Source of the DNA: Aurantiochytrium sp. KH105
Taxonomy: Eukaryota; Sar; Bigyra; Thraustochytrida; Thraustochytriidae
DNA length: 64,000 nt
Direction: 5' to 3'
Assembly: GCA_003116975.1 (NCBI GenBank)
Contig: BGKB01000189.1
Location: 20,584-84,583 of the forward strand
This document shows positions 36,885 through 48,002 of this stretch, in pieces. A model generated the notes under the pieces. That model saw nothing but the letters and a program-made list of their open reading frames with translations. It had not been told where the DNA came from and did no database searches. Position 1 is the stretch's first letter; each line of letters begins with the position of its first letter. The translations under genes were made by a program, and so were the position numbers.

Positions 36885-39800
36885 TCTCCGGGCCTAGTTT
36901 AGTCCTGGCCCTCACCTCTCCGCCGCTCCGGTCCTCTGTATAACTCTGCTTTACCCTAGTAGTACGTCTTGTCGCTCTGCGCGAACGCGCCAGACACGAC
37001 GAACTGCTTGCTTACTTGCTGACAAAGCCAAGTCAAGGCAGACGCCGGATGGCGAGGAACGCGTCGCTCTGCGCGGCGAGCGAGACGCAGGAGTGCGCGG
37101 CGGGCAGGGCCGCAGGGACCCGCGGGCGGTCCGCGCCGGCGCGAGGGTGCGCGGTCCTCTCGCTGGGTGGCGGAATTGCTGGACGCTCGGAGCGGAGAGG
37201 AGCGAGCGAGAGAGACTGGCTGGGGAAGCCCGAGCAAGCAAGCAGGGCTAGCTCTGTGGCCGGAGCGTCACGGCTGCGCGTCGAGAGCCCAGCGCGTCCG
37301 TCGGTCTGTTGGGCGCCGAGAAGGGCGCGGGAGCGGCGGCGGGAGAGAGCTCCGGCCGCGAGGGCGCGAGGCTGCGGCTCTGGAGAGCAGAAGAGGCTGC
37401 GAGCGCGCCGACACGCGCGGAACGACGCCGCGTCAGCGAGGATGACTGGACGGATGAATGGACGGATGGATGGATGTGCCGCCGGCAAAAGCCTCACGCC
37501 ACGACCGCTTGCGGGACGCGAAGCTATTGCTCGCGTGCTGGCCTGCCTGCGAGCGAGGAAGGAAGCGAGCGAGGGCGGGACGAGAGACGCGGGCGCGCGG
37601 GCGCGCGGGCGAGCGAGCGAGCGAGAGAGCAGCGCGGAGCGAAGCGGCGGCCTCTGCAGCTGCGCGCGAGCTCCTGCTGCGGTTCGGCGTTTGAATCGAG
37701 CTGCGAGGAATTCAAATTTTCAAATCCTCGCTGGACTTCAAAAAAATTCACTTCGTCGCGTCCGGTTCTTGCCTTCTTTTTCTCCCCTTCTTTCCTTTTT
37801 CTTTCTTTCGTTCCTTCTTCGCTCCTTCTTCTCCTTTTCCTGCGCCCGGCCTCTTCGAAGATCTGGGTCCTCTTCGAGGTCCCGCGGCCCTGCCTCGCTG
37901 CGAACGAGGCCGCCAGTGCAGCTAGCAAGGAGACCTGGCCGCCGAGGACGGGGCCGGAGACGCAGGAGGAGAAAGGAGAAAGCCGCGGCGGGGCGGCGGG
38001 CGAGACGGGCGGTCCTGAGCGCGCCCTCGAAAGCAAGTTCAAGTCGTGTCGTTGTCGCTGCAGCGTCTCTTGGCCGCTGCTGAAGAGAACGATTGGAACG
38101 AGTCCCCGGCGCACCGCGACGTTCCTTTGCGTTCTATGACTCTGGATAGTATGGTCAGGGCCCCTCGGCGTGTTCTGTTTCGCCGGCGCAAGGAAGGAAA
38201 AGAGGAAGCGTGGCGACGGTTCAGAAACTCCGGCGGCACGCGACGCGCTTGACTTGACCGAGCGCCCGCCGGTCTGCAGCTGCAGCTGCAGCAGCGGCGC
38301 CGAGCGACCGGGTCGACGCAGGGAGGGAGCGTATGAGCGAGGGAGCGAGGGAGCGAGGGAAGGGGACGAGGGAGGCGCGAGAGCGAGAGCGCGAGCGCGA
38401 GCGCGGTGACGGGGAATCTAGCGCGTCAATCGCGGCGCCGCGAACTCCCACCGCCGGACGTAGGTGGGCTTTAATGCTCTGCGGGAGAGTGTTGGGGAAC
38501 CCGCAGAGGATGAGCACGCTTCCGGCGCAGTGGGGCTGGGTACCGCAGCGGCGTCCGCTGTGGACCACAGTGCGATCCTGGACGGGGAGCGCGGGGAACG
38601 AAGGTGGAGCAAAGCGTGGGACGCAAGCGCGGCGTCGAAAGGGGTTTGTTGAAGACGGAATCGATGAATGGATGAATGAATGGATGGATTGAATGAAGGA
38701 CACGATACAATAATGCAGACGCGCGACCTTGACCCGAGAGCGGCGTCTTCTTCGTAATGAAGGACTGGACCCCAGCGCGCCGAGGGGCGCTCGGAGTGAC
38801 GGGCGAAGCGAACTTTGAGGGCTTGCCCTGGGAGACGCGGGTGGGCGAACAAGCAGGCTGAATCGTTAGCGGGACGGTCAAAGCTTGGGTGGATTCGGCA
38901 AAAGGTCGGTCGGTTGAGGACGACGACGACGAGGGGTGAGGAGGAGCAGGGATACTGACGTAAGCCAAGATGGCGATCGAGTTCGCTTGCGACGCAAAGG
39001 CAATGATGAGGCTTCGTGTCAGTCAAATTGACTGCGAACCCATAGGCAAGAAGTAGCTGCAAGAGTACAAGACGGTTGACGGCGGGTGGCTCTGGTAGGT
39101 TAGGAAAGTAGAGTAATGTATGCATGCATGCATGCATGCATGCATACGGGTGACACAGAAAGGTCGCGGGGTCATCTTATCACCGAAAACACGCCTGTCG
39201 GAGAGGACACAGGCACAAGCACACATAAGTATGCAGTTAGTCAATCCGTCAGTCGCACGCATTAGTGATCGCGCATTCGCCGAAAGGCTACTGCCTACGT
39301 GTCTGCGGCGCCGACAATGACCAGCACAGCTGGCCACCCACTTACTCACCCACCCACCCACATTTCGGAAATGCACTTTACCCTTGAGAGTGAATCACAT
39401 CTACGAAGCCACGTCCAGTCGACTTATCTCGGAATCCAATTGACTGACTCGCCGCTCTCTCTCCTCCCCCCCCCCCCCCCTTCGCGCGCATCTGCCTGGC
39501 TGTCGATGATGCTCTGTGGCGACCCAAGCAACAGCAGCAGCAGCAGCGAGCATCGCGCGTCGGAGTGAGCGGCTGCGGCTAGCCCCAAAAGAGCTGTGAC
39601 CGGGAGATCCGAGCCGTCGAGCTGGTAGGGCCGAGGCCAAAACCAAGAGGCAAGCCGTTGCTATTCTCTGTCCCATGAATGCACGCTCGCGATTTCGCTT
39701 ACGGTTGTTGGAGCGCGCGTCCGCTCACTTTCACTCCTCGAGCGAGAAATGGGCTCCACCGGCAATGATCCATGTGAAATTTTTCGCCTTTCGCCACGCT

Positions 39801-40954
39801 GAGAAGAAAGCGAGATGACTGCTCTCTCTCTTCTTCGTCTCGGCACAGTTTCACAAAGTCCCCAATCTGATTCTGGATCCGAGCCCGTCAATTGTACAAC
39901 GTGGCGTCCGAGGCGCCCTGCAAAGCCTGACAGTGAGAAGAATGAACATCAACTGTCCGCCTTGGAGCAAATGACCACCATCAATGCGAAGAATCGGTAG
40001 CACATAAGTAGCTTTTCTCATGTCCGATGCACCCACCTCTATCCACTCTGGCTGTCTACTGCTTGCTCTGCACAACAGCCGCGCTCGTTGCAACTGCAGC
40101 TGCAGATGAAGCGTCTTCACCATGAAATCATGGCATCCAATCCGGGCCTGGCCATTTTGAGAGAATTGAACCCTTTCGTACAAGGATCAATTGTGGTCTA
40201 TTCGCCAAAAGTAAACTTTGAACTTTCAAACTAAGCATTTGTTGCGATGCATTCCTTGTAGAGACCTTTCAATGTCGGCCACTGCAAGTTGGCAATGTTC
40301 GTACGTGCTGAAGTGCTGTCTTATGCGCAGCTTCTTATTTGCACCGTTTGCACCCAGACGCAAATGAGATAGGTTCTTCGAGCGTTGAACGAAGGACATT
40401 ATGTCGATGCTCATGGTCATGGTCATGGAAAGGTGGCAACGAAACGATCGTAAGACCTCCACACACTGATTGCAATGTAAGACTGAGCAAACATACACAT
40501 GATATGTTGACGTCTCAAACGAATGCTGATGCATTTCATGCAAGCAGAAGAAACCAATACAAGGCAAAATCCTGCGCAACAAGTCGAGCGCTTTGGCTGG
40601 TCCCCCATCTCCGTCTTCGAGCGTCAAAAAACAAGGCCTCATTGTCATTGTCACCGACCAAGTTTGGAGCAAGCGTATGCGAACGAAATGAAAGAAGAAA
40701 AAAAAGCCCAGCACAAGCAGCTTTCCTGCGCGAGCTTGGCTCACAGTCAGCCCTTCGTTGGCATCGGAGAGAAGGGGGGCGGGCGGCGCGAGCTGCGCGA
40801 GCGACCGCACGGCGCTGGTGGCGAGGTCGCCACCAGCTCAAAGTCCTCCGCTCGCGCGCGTTGGGTCGAGGTGTCCGAACGAGAGTCGTCGCACGGAGCA
40901 GGTCACGCAGAAGAGAGAATCCAGTTCGCCAACAAGAGGGACAAAGCCGCGCTC
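36885..40954. other. 4.1-kb divergent spacer, no supported gene
   Basis: Long frames at 37-38 kb are Arg/Ala/Glu/Ser-rich, overlap on both strands and lack motifs. Landmarks: GAGCGAGC-type repeats at 37555-37630 and 38330-38405; pyrimidine tract at 37770-37840; a perfect 30-bp ATGC-rich palindrome at 39118-39147; a CCCA tract at 39335-39362; C15 at 39466-39480; CAGCAGCAG at 39530-39548; TGGTCA repeats at 40410-40428. It must hold the promoters of the sulfotransferase and myosin genes. A non-coding transcript is possible but not shown. Confidence 0.5.
39118..39147. repeat. 30-bp perfect palindrome of TGCA repeats
   Basis: Starts GTATGCATGCATGCA and continues as its exact reverse complement, formed by seven ATGC repeats flanked by GT and AC. 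Alternating purine-pyrimidine; capable of cruciform or Z-type structure. Confidence 0.95.
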
Positions 40955-43900
40955 ATGGCGGAGAACGAGGCCTTGCAGGCCGCCTCGCGACCCGAGACGG
41001 AAGAGGGACCGCGACGCAAACGGCGCTGGTACCGCGTTGATTCCCCTGCGGCCTGGGAACTTCGACAGCAAACAACAAACAATACCGAGCGCAAAGACGA
41101 TGACAAAGATGACAGTGTCGACGTCTTCACGAACGCTGATCACGATGACAAGAGCAGAGAGAGCCTACCTTTTATGCCGGGCCAGCTGGATGATGTACAA
41201 GATGCCCTTGAACTACCAAGTCTACACGAAGCAGCGCTCCTGGATTTGCTGCGTCGACGTTTTCTACAAGAGATACCTTGCACATGGATTGGGACTGTTT
41301 TGCTGAGCGTGAATCCGGGCAAGCCACTTCGCGGCCAGCAAGGCATCGGCGAAGACTACTTTGACATTTCGGCAAGTGGGCACCATCCATCGGGGAGCAT
41401 TGATGAGAGTTCCCACAATCTGGGGAATACCTCGGCAGCAGCAGCAGCAGCAGCAGCAACAGCAACAGCAGAAGGAAATCCAGGTCTCGAGTATCAAGGT
41501 CATGCAATGACGCGATCACCATCTTCCTCGGTCTCCTCCATGACCTCGATGGTTTCCACACTGTCCACGGCCGCAGTTTCTGCAATCAAGCCCCAGGCAC
41601 ACCTCGCTGGCGTCGCAGACCGTGCCTACGCCTCAATGTTAGCAGGGCCCACGAGACAAACACAGACCATCATGGTCAATGGTGAGAGCGGCGCCGGCAA
41701 GACAGAAGCCGCCAAATTCATCACGCGCTGTCTAGCGCGCAAATCGCGCAAGGCCCGCTCCGCTGCAGCAAAAGCCTCGAAAAGCAAGGTGGACAACTAT
41801 TTTGGCAAAATGGGTCTCGGCTCACCCACAACGCTCGGCCGCGGTGGACGCCGCGGCGCGCGAGGCGGACGCAATGCTCGCAGCTCGCGCGGGCTCGCCG
41901 CACTTTCACCCCGGCCTTCATCAATCGACAGCGAGATCGGATCCGCGGTCGAGGAGTTCATGATCTCCGTTTCGCCCGTTTTCGAAGCCTTTGGGAATGC
42001 CAAAACAGAAATCAATCATAACTCGAGTCGCTTTGGCAAGTTCCTCCAGCTCGACTATGACCGCGACGGCGTACTCATTGGCGCACAAACGCGTCACTTT
42101 CTGCTCGAGAAAACACGTGTTGTAGGCCATGCACCTCACCAACGCAACTTTCATGTCTTTTATCAGCTCCTGGCCGCAATTCACCATCACAACGAAAACG
42201 CCTCACAGGCAAGCCCTGCAAAATCAATAAAGAGGCGAGTCTCGGGAAGCGCCAGCGACGCAGATGGAGACGCAGATGCGGAGACAGAGGAGAATGATGC
42301 GGAACATGAGTTCACGCTCGGACCCGTGAGCGAGTCATACGCTTACCTTGAACCCAGCGCGGCATCTTGCAATGCTGCAGAAGCGAAAGTCGCCAGCACA
42401 AACCTTTTGTACGGCCAAGACGATGAAGCAAAGATGCAAGAGGTGTGCAAGGCGCTCGATGAGATTGGCGTGGACGTGAAACATCGCAAGTTCGTGTGGC
42501 GTACGCTCTTGTGCATTCTCGAGGTCGGAAATCTATCGTTCGTAGCTGCAGATCGAGGCCATGGGCTAGACGGCTGCAAGCTGGATCGCAACGGCGGCCG
42601 TGCAGCGGCAGCCGTCGAACGCGTTGCCCAATTCCTCGGTGTGGACATCGAGGACCTCGACAAGAACTTGTGCTTTCGCACAGTTTCCGCGGGCGGACCA
42701 AAGCGAACGTCGGTTCTTTTGCATCCACTGACGGCCGCCGAAGCGGTGGCGTCGCGCGACGGGCTGGCAAAGGCACTGTATACGGCGCTCTTTGACTTTG
42801 TGGTCAGCACGGTCAATCTGCGCATTAATGCCGGAAATGCCGAAAAACAAGTTGCTGCGTCAATCGGTCTGCTCGACGTTTTTGGATTCGAAATGGCGCA
42901 ACGCAACTCCTTCGAGCAGCTTTGCATGAACTACGCCAACGAAAAACTCCAGCACAAGTTCGAAAAGCATCTCGTTGCAATGGAACGGGCCTTCCTTGAG
43001 GATGAAGGCCTCGACGCCGATGCAGACATGACAACCTTTCACGATAGCAGCGCTGTCATTGCTGCAATTGAAGACAAATCCATCGGCATCTTTGCTGTGC
43101 TTGACGAAGCGAGCGCGCTTCATCTCGACGACGCTGCTTTCATTGCAGCGCTTCGTGGTAAATTGGAGCAGCAGTGCACCGACATCAATGCTACCGAAAC
43201 AGGCCAAGCGATCGTCGAGACGCCCCCTCAACAGGGTGCTCGTTCCTTCGTTGTGAGGCATCGCGCAGGTGACCTCGAGTACGATGTACGTGGTTTTGTC
43301 GAAAAAAATACCGACGCAATGCAAGCCGATGTGGCCGATATGCTTTTGCAAAGTCGGAACGCCTTTGTTGCTAGACTCGTGCAGGCATCCACGGCAAGTG
43401 CATCTGCGAACCTTACGTCCAGTACCGCAGCCGAGGATCTCAACCTCGCGGACGCCTTGCCCGCTGTCGGAGGACAAAGACATTCGCGTCGTATGGCGGT
43501 AGAGACGGGCAAAGCCGCGGAGAACTTTAAAGCTACGCGTACGATGGCATCCACCAAAACGATCTCGGCGCTCTTTCGCAAGCAGCTCAGCCACCTCGAC
43601 GAGGCAATGGACGCTGGCGCAGTGCATTTTGTTCGGTGTATCCGCCCATGTAACCTGCCTGCACGCGTGAACTTTGACGGAGCTCTTGTTCTTAACCAAT
43701 TGCACCACTTGTCGGTGCTAGAAATGGTTCGCTTTCGGCTACGTGGCTTTTGCGAGCGGCTTCCGCTCGAATCGTTTTTCATACGTTTCTGTGGACTCGC
43801 AGCCTCTAACGTCTGCATCCCCGATGGAGCGTCTGGTCTACGGCGCTCGGCTCTCAGCCTGCTTCGGCGATTATTCCCACTGGCCCAAGACGCATATCTC

Positions 43901-45811
43901 TATCGCGTCGGATTGGAGCACGTGCTCTTTCGACCCAAGGCACTGCACCGCCTCGACGTGCTGGAGCGCATTGTGAAAACGTTTGCAGCAAGCACGATCC
44001 AGACCTGGGCCCGAACTGCTGTGCTCGTGGACCAAGACCGATTGGATGACGCAGCTACGAAAGTGCAGACGCTGTGGCGAGCATGGCGCTGCGTACAAGA
44101 ATTTGACGTGCAAAGGATTGCGTGCATACGTGTTACGGCCTGGTGGCGGTCACGGCTCGCTCGGCAGCAATACTTGCGAACGAGCGTTGCCGTATTAAAC
44201 GTACAGAGTTTTGCACGCATGTTAGTAACACGGCGCGCATTTTCACGCAAGGTCCACTGTGTAATTTGCATCCAGGTCTGGAGGCGATATTGGAAGCGTC
44301 GAAGAGGCATGCGCAAGCTGCGGTTGCGCTGCACAGCATCGAAAATCTCGCGCTGGTACAAGGCAATCATCTCCGCCCGCTTGCGCCGCGCCAACGAAGC
44401 GAACCAGACACGCAAGCTGCCATGGGCGGACTCTCTTCACACAGAGGATGTCCTGCGGCATGAGGGAGCCGTGGTGTGTCATTTTGACCTGCATCGCGAG
44501 TGCATACCTCGTGTCACGGGTGTTCCTGAGCGCGCCGAGTCGCAGTTGTTACTTTTGCAGAATCGATTTGTCCTTACGACCTCGGCGCAGGTCATTGACG
44601 AGCTCGTGCTCACTCCCGAGACGCGGGTGTACGCACGAGACAAGCACCATTTCTTTATTGCTGGCGTGGCACCTCAGCTTGATCTTGTCTATGCTTTTCG
44701 TGATGTGCGCGGACGCGCAACCGAGTGGGTTCAGGCGCTTCTCAAGCCACTCACAGCAACCGATCTCTTTGCACAGCCGACAGTCGGCAGCGCGTCAGGC
44801 CCAAGACGAGGCCCCTTGCAACTACGTCAGATGGGCACTGTGCAACACACGAGCGATGGTGATTCTGTGAGTACAGAGCGCTCCTCGAGCACGTGCTCGG
44901 CCTCAGTGACGTCAATCTCGTCGTCCTCGGCATCAAAAGCGCAGCGTGTCGCAGGTAGTTTCATGGGGCGATGGAAGCGGCAACGAGACCCGAGAACGTG
45001 CACTACGGTATGGTGCGCATTGCAAACCGGAGCATTGCTCATGTATGAGTCAGCCCAAGCAAAGGATCCCGTCGCTGCACTGTCATTGTCGTCACGGTTC
45101 ACTTTCCGGCATCTCACCGATGAAGAGGGCCCGAATCGCATCGAGACGGAGGATATCTCCATTGAAGAGGCCATGCTGGAATTTACGTGCGCGGACTCAG
45201 CGCAGGTGTTGACAAGTTTTGCGGAAGACCTTGATGCGACTTCTATGCCTGCGGTCAAGTTCGCCAAGGGGGACACCTACACGCTTGAGATCCCGAAAAT
45301 TTTACAACGCGGTCTCGAATTGGAGCGGGAGAAACGGTTCGCAGAGGCGGTCGCGTCGTTTACTCACGTGTCAAATCAGCTAGGATGGCCGCGCATCAAA
45401 TCGAATGCCAATGCCGCGGAAAGCGCTTTTCACCGCTGCGCTTGTAACATGGAGCGACGATGGTTCTGTGCCGCCATTCACGACGCTGAAATGGCCCTGC
45501 TCGCCTCTCCTCAGAACGCAAAGGCACATCTTCGCAAGGGTCTCGCGCTCATGGAACTGCGTCTCGAGGATCGTGCACGAGCTTCGCTTGAAGAAGCCAT
45601 CAATCTCGACGCTGAATTGGTGGAAGCGCGCACCATTCTTGCCAATTTGGACGACAAGGAAAAGGGCCACCGCATGTGTACGATTCCCAAGCTACAAGAC
45701 TTGCGCAAGATGAGGAAACTCAAGCTAAAGAGGAATCCAGGCGGTTCGTCTTCGAGCACTGCCGGTTCCGGTGGGCAAGCCTCGTCGGCCTCTGCTTCCT
45801 CTCGGGCATGA
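40955..45811 (+). CDS. Unconventional myosin with IQ motifs, PH-like region and C-terminal TPR
   Basis: 1,618 aa from ATG 40955 (MAENEALQAASRP). The frame is open to an upstream ATG at 40523, but those 144 residues look non-conserved. The motor spans about 70-1010: P-loop GESGAGKTEAAK (243-254), switch I region NHNSSRFGKF, switch II LDVFGFE (about 641) followed by NSFEQLCMNYANEKLQ, and actin-binding/transducer segment HFVRCIRPCNLPARVNFDGALVLNQL. Two inserts stand out: an Ala/Thr-rich insert before the P-loop (about 155-205) and a Gly/Arg-rich loop-1 insert (about 270-325). Several IQ-like motifs (VQTLWRAWR and following) occupy about 1029-1145. A PH-like stretch (GRWKRQRDPRTCTTVWCALQTGALLMYES) lies near 1335-1365. 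TPR-like helices are at about 1445-1570 (FAEAVASF, NAKAHLRKGLALMELRLEDRARASLEEAINLDAE). There is no coiled coil, so it probably works as a monomer. Class not assigned. Confidence 0.9.
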   Translation: MAENEALQAASRPETEEGPRRKRRWYRVDSPAAWELRQQTTNNTERKDDDKDDSVDVFTNADHDDKSRESLPFMPGQLDDVQDALELPSLHEAALLDLLRRRFLQEIPCTWIGTVLLSVNPGKPLRGQQGIGEDYFDISASGHHPSGSIDESSHNLGNTSAAAAAAAATATAEGNPGLEYQGHAMTRSPSSSVSSMTSMVSTLSTAAVSAIKPQAHLAGVADRAYASMLAGPTRQTQTIMVNGESGAGKTEAAKFITRCLARKSRKARSAAAKASKSKVDNYFGKMGLGSPTTLGRGGRRGARGGRNARSSRGLAALSPRPSSIDSEIGSAVEEFMISVSPVFEAFGNAKTEINHNSSRFGKFLQLDYDRDGVLIGAQTRHFLLEKTRVVGHAPHQRNFHVFYQLLAAIHHHNENASQASPAKSIKRRVSGSASDADGDADAETEENDAEHEFTLGPVSESYAYLEPSAASCNAAEAKVASTNLLYGQDDEAKMQEVCKALDEIGVDVKHRKFVWRTLLCILEVGNLSFVAADRGHGLDGCKLDRNGGRAAAAVERVAQFLGVDIEDLDKNLCFRTVSAGGPKRTSVLLHPLTAAEAVASRDGLAKALYTALFDFVVSTVNLRINAGNAEKQVAASIGLLDVFGFEMAQRNSFEQLCMNYANEKLQHKFEKHLVAMERAFLEDEGLDADADMTTFHDSSAVIAAIEDKSIGIFAVLDEASALHLDDAAFIAALRGKLEQQCTDINATETGQAIVETPPQQGARSFVVRHRAGDLEYDVRGFVEKNTDAMQADVADMLLQSRNAFVARLVQASTASASANLTSSTAAEDLNLADALPAVGGQRHSRRMAVETGKAAENFKATRTMASTKTISALFRKQLSHLDEAMDAGAVHFVRCIRPCNLPARVNFDGALVLNQLHHLSVLEMVRFRLRGFCERLPLESFFIRFCGLAASNVCIPDGASGLRRSALSLLRRLFPLAQDAYLYRVGLEHVLFRPKALHRLDVLERIVKTFAASTIQTWARTAVLVDQDRLDDAATKVQTLWRAWRCVQEFDVQRIACIRVTAWWRSRLARQQYLRTSVAVLNVQSFARMLVTRRAFSRKVHCVICIQVWRRYWKRRRGMRKLRLRCTASKISRWYKAIISARLRRANEANQTRKLPWADSLHTEDVLRHEGAVVCHFDLHRECIPRVTGVPERAESQLLLLQNRFVLTTSAQVIDELVLTPETRVYARDKHHFFIAGVAPQLDLVYAFRDVRGRATEWVQALLKPLTATDLFAQPTVGSASGPRRGPLQLRQMGTVQHTSDGDSVSTERSSSTCSASVTSISSSSASKAQRVAGSFMGRWKRQRDPRTCTTVWCALQTGALLMYESAQAKDPVAALSLSSRFTFRHLTDEEGPNRIETEDISIEEAMLEFTCADSAQVLTSFAEDLDATSMPAVKFAKGDTYTLEIPKILQRGLELEREKRFAEAVASFTHVSNQLGWPRIKSNANAAESAFHRCACNMERRWFCAAIHDAEMALLASPQNAKAHLRKGLALMELRLEDRARASLEEAINLDAELVEARTILANLDDKEKGHRMCTIPKLQDLRKMRKLKLKRNPGGSSSSTAGSGGQASSASASSRA

Positions 45812-46273
45812 TGATCCATCCATTTCGCGGGGCACCATAATAGCTATTCCTCAGCTGCTTGCAGGGCGACTCTTCTCTGACCTTAAGATTACTATTTTAT
45901 TCCAAAGACACCGCTCGCTTGCAGCTCAACGCCAAAACACGAGCGCTCCGGCTGGCTGCGCTGCTCGTCGGAGCCCGCGGAGCATCCCAAGCAAATCACC
46001 CAAGTTGAAGGTGACCAGTAGGTAGCACTGCCGTAGGCTTGGGCTACTAGCATCTTTGCTCGGCGCAGCTCCAGCCATCACCCGGCAGAGCCTTGCTTGA
46101 GCAATGGGCTCCGAGTAAAGACAGAACTGGAGTCCAAGCTAGCGAGGGAGAGGGCTGCTGCGCGCGAGGGAGCGGGCTGGCGAGCTTACGAGTCGCTCGC
46201 ACGCGCGCACGCAGCGGGCGCTGGACATACACAGAGAGGCACGCGTACCTCGGGGCCGGAGAGGCGGTTGATC

Positions 46274-47977
46274 ATGTCAGGGTTCGCGAGCTCGGTGCTC
46301 CTGGGCGATCTGAATGATTTCATCTCGCCGTCGCAGGCGTGCGTGAACCCGATCTTCGCGGGCGACAAGGCCGGCGACGAGGGCGCAGGGAACAAGAACG
46401 CGGCAGAGGTAGAGAAACTAGGACTGCCCAAGATTGGCCTTCAGCTTGAGAATGACTTTGGGGCCGCGATGGACGTCGAGACGACAGATCCTACGCCAAA
46501 CGCCCCGGACCTTATCAAGACCTCCGCGCAAAAGACTGCTCAAGTTTCCTTGAGCGACTGCCTCGCGTGCAGCGGGTGCGTGACCTCGGCGGAGACGGTC
46601 CTTATTGAACAACAGAGCGCCGATGAGTTTGAACGCAAAGTTGCTTCGGGCCAGTTCGATGCTATCGTGGTCACTCTCTCAGCGCAGTCAAGAGCATCTC
46701 TTGCCGCGCACTTTGGCGTGAAGACCGCGACGGAGATCCAGGAGCGTGTTTCTACGTTCTTGCGTTCTCGCAAGCGCGTGTCTTTTGTTCTTGATGCGAC
46801 CGTGGCCGGAGACCTCGCTCTCATCGAGCAATCTCGTGAATTTATTCATCGCTATCGCTCGCAGCAGGGCAAAGAGGGAAGCCACCCCTGGGAGGCGCCA
46901 CCGACAAGTGCAGCTGTGAGCTGCACGACCATCAAAATGGACCCGACAGGTCCCACGCCAGAGGAAGTCGTTCACGGCGGAGAGGTTCGCCCAGGTGCGC
47001 TGACTCCTCTTTTGGCATCGGCATGTCCGGGCTGGATTTGCTATGCCGAAAAGTCATGCCCCGAGGCCATTCCGTATATTTCCACCACCAAGTCTCCGCA
47101 ACAAATTGCCGGGGCTCTCGTCAAAGATTGGGTCAGCAAGCAGACGGGCGTTGCGCCAGGTCGTATTTTGCACGCCACAGTGATGCCTTGCGCCGATAAA
47201 AAGCTCGAAGCTTCTCGAAATGACTTTTTTCGGGCCGAAGCCGACGCACGCGACGTGGACTGCGTGCTGACCACCACTGAACTTGCAAACATGATGGTAG
47301 AAGATGAAACCGATGAAGGCGACGTGGCGATGCTCGACGACGTGCACGAAGCAGGTTCGGGGCCACTCGCACGTCGCGTTGCGGACTCGCTAGCCTCGCT
47401 CTCGGAAGCTTCTGCCGTTGGCGTGAGTGCCGCGGACGGTGGATCAGGAGGCTACGTTGAGTACGTCTTTCGCACGGCTGCAAAGGAGCTATTTGGCGTT
47501 GACGTTCCGAGTGGGCCCTTGCCATTCAAACAAGGTCGCAATGCCGACATTCGAACCGTCGAGCTGCACGTCCAGGGTAAGCCAGCACTGCGTTTCGCCA
47601 CTGCGTATGGCTTTCGCAACATTCAGCAAATTGTGCGCCAACTCAAACGTGGCAAATGCAAGTACGACTATGTCGAAATCATGGCGTGCCCTGGTGGCTG
47701 TCTGAATGGAGGCGGCCAAGCCCGGCCCGAAGTTTCCGAGGTCGACATGGTCGTTTCAGAAGCCACCAAAGCCGCGGCTCAGCGCGAGCGTCTCGGTCAG
47801 GCTTCTGAGATCTTTCACTCACGTCCTGTGCGCGCCCCAGAGGACAATCCGCATGTTCAGGTGGTCTATCAAAACTATATTGGCGGCGAGCCTTTTGGAG
47901 AGGAGAGTCGCCGGCTATTGCACACACGGTATCACACTGTGCCCAAGCTAGAAAGTGGCCTCACGCAGTCGTGGTAA
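46274..47977 (+). CDS. NAR1: Cytosolic Fe-S cluster assembly factor NAR1 (iron-only hydrogenase-like)
   Basis: NAR1 links early and late steps of cytosolic/nuclear iron-sulfur assembly, with the CIA1-CIA2-MMS19 targeting complex. 567 aa from ATG 46274 (MSGFASSVLLGDLNDFISPSQACVNP). N-terminal cluster Cys residues are C23, C96, C99 and C102 (SLSDCLACSGCVTSAETV). The H-cluster-type Cys are present in ASACPGWICYAEKSCPE, HATVMPCADKKLEASRNDF and MACPGGCLNGGGQ. The C-terminus ends in Ser-Trp, as NAR1 proteins end in Trp. No hydrogenase activity is expected, as in other eukaryotic NAR1 proteins. The frame is open upstream without an ATG that fits. All ligand Cys are intact, so the gene looks functional. 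It lies 0.46 kb after the myosin gene on the same strand. Confidence 0.96.
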   Translation: MSGFASSVLLGDLNDFISPSQACVNPIFAGDKAGDEGAGNKNAAEVEKLGLPKIGLQLENDFGAAMDVETTDPTPNAPDLIKTSAQKTAQVSLSDCLACSGCVTSAETVLIEQQSADEFERKVASGQFDAIVVTLSAQSRASLAAHFGVKTATEIQERVSTFLRSRKRVSFVLDATVAGDLALIEQSREFIHRYRSQQGKEGSHPWEAPPTSAAVSCTTIKMDPTGPTPEEVVHGGEVRPGALTPLLASACPGWICYAEKSCPEAIPYISTTKSPQQIAGALVKDWVSKQTGVAPGRILHATVMPCADKKLEASRNDFFRAEADARDVDCVLTTTELANMMVEDETDEGDVAMLDDVHEAGSGPLARRVADSLASLSEASAVGVSAADGGSGGYVEYVFRTAAKELFGVDVPSGPLPFKQGRNADIRTVELHVQGKPALRFATAYGFRNIQQIVRQLKRGKCKYDYVEIMACPGGCLNGGGQARPEVSEVDMVVSEATKAAAQRERLGQASEIFHSRPVRAPEDNPHVQVVYQNYIGGEPFGEESRRLLHTRYHTVPKLESGLTQSW

Positions 47978-48002
47978 CTTGAACATGAAAATGAAACAAG
48001 AC

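Noticed and set aside
37016..38083. 355-codon frame in the long spacer
   Set aside because: Starts with a non-ATG codon and is Arg/Ala/Ser/Glu-rich repeat translation with no domain.
40523..40954. 144-codon N-terminal extension of the myosin
   Set aside because: An ATG exists, but the segment is Arg/Ser-rich and unlike myosin N-termini. The later ATG sits just before a WYRVDSPAAW segment that looks like the true start region.
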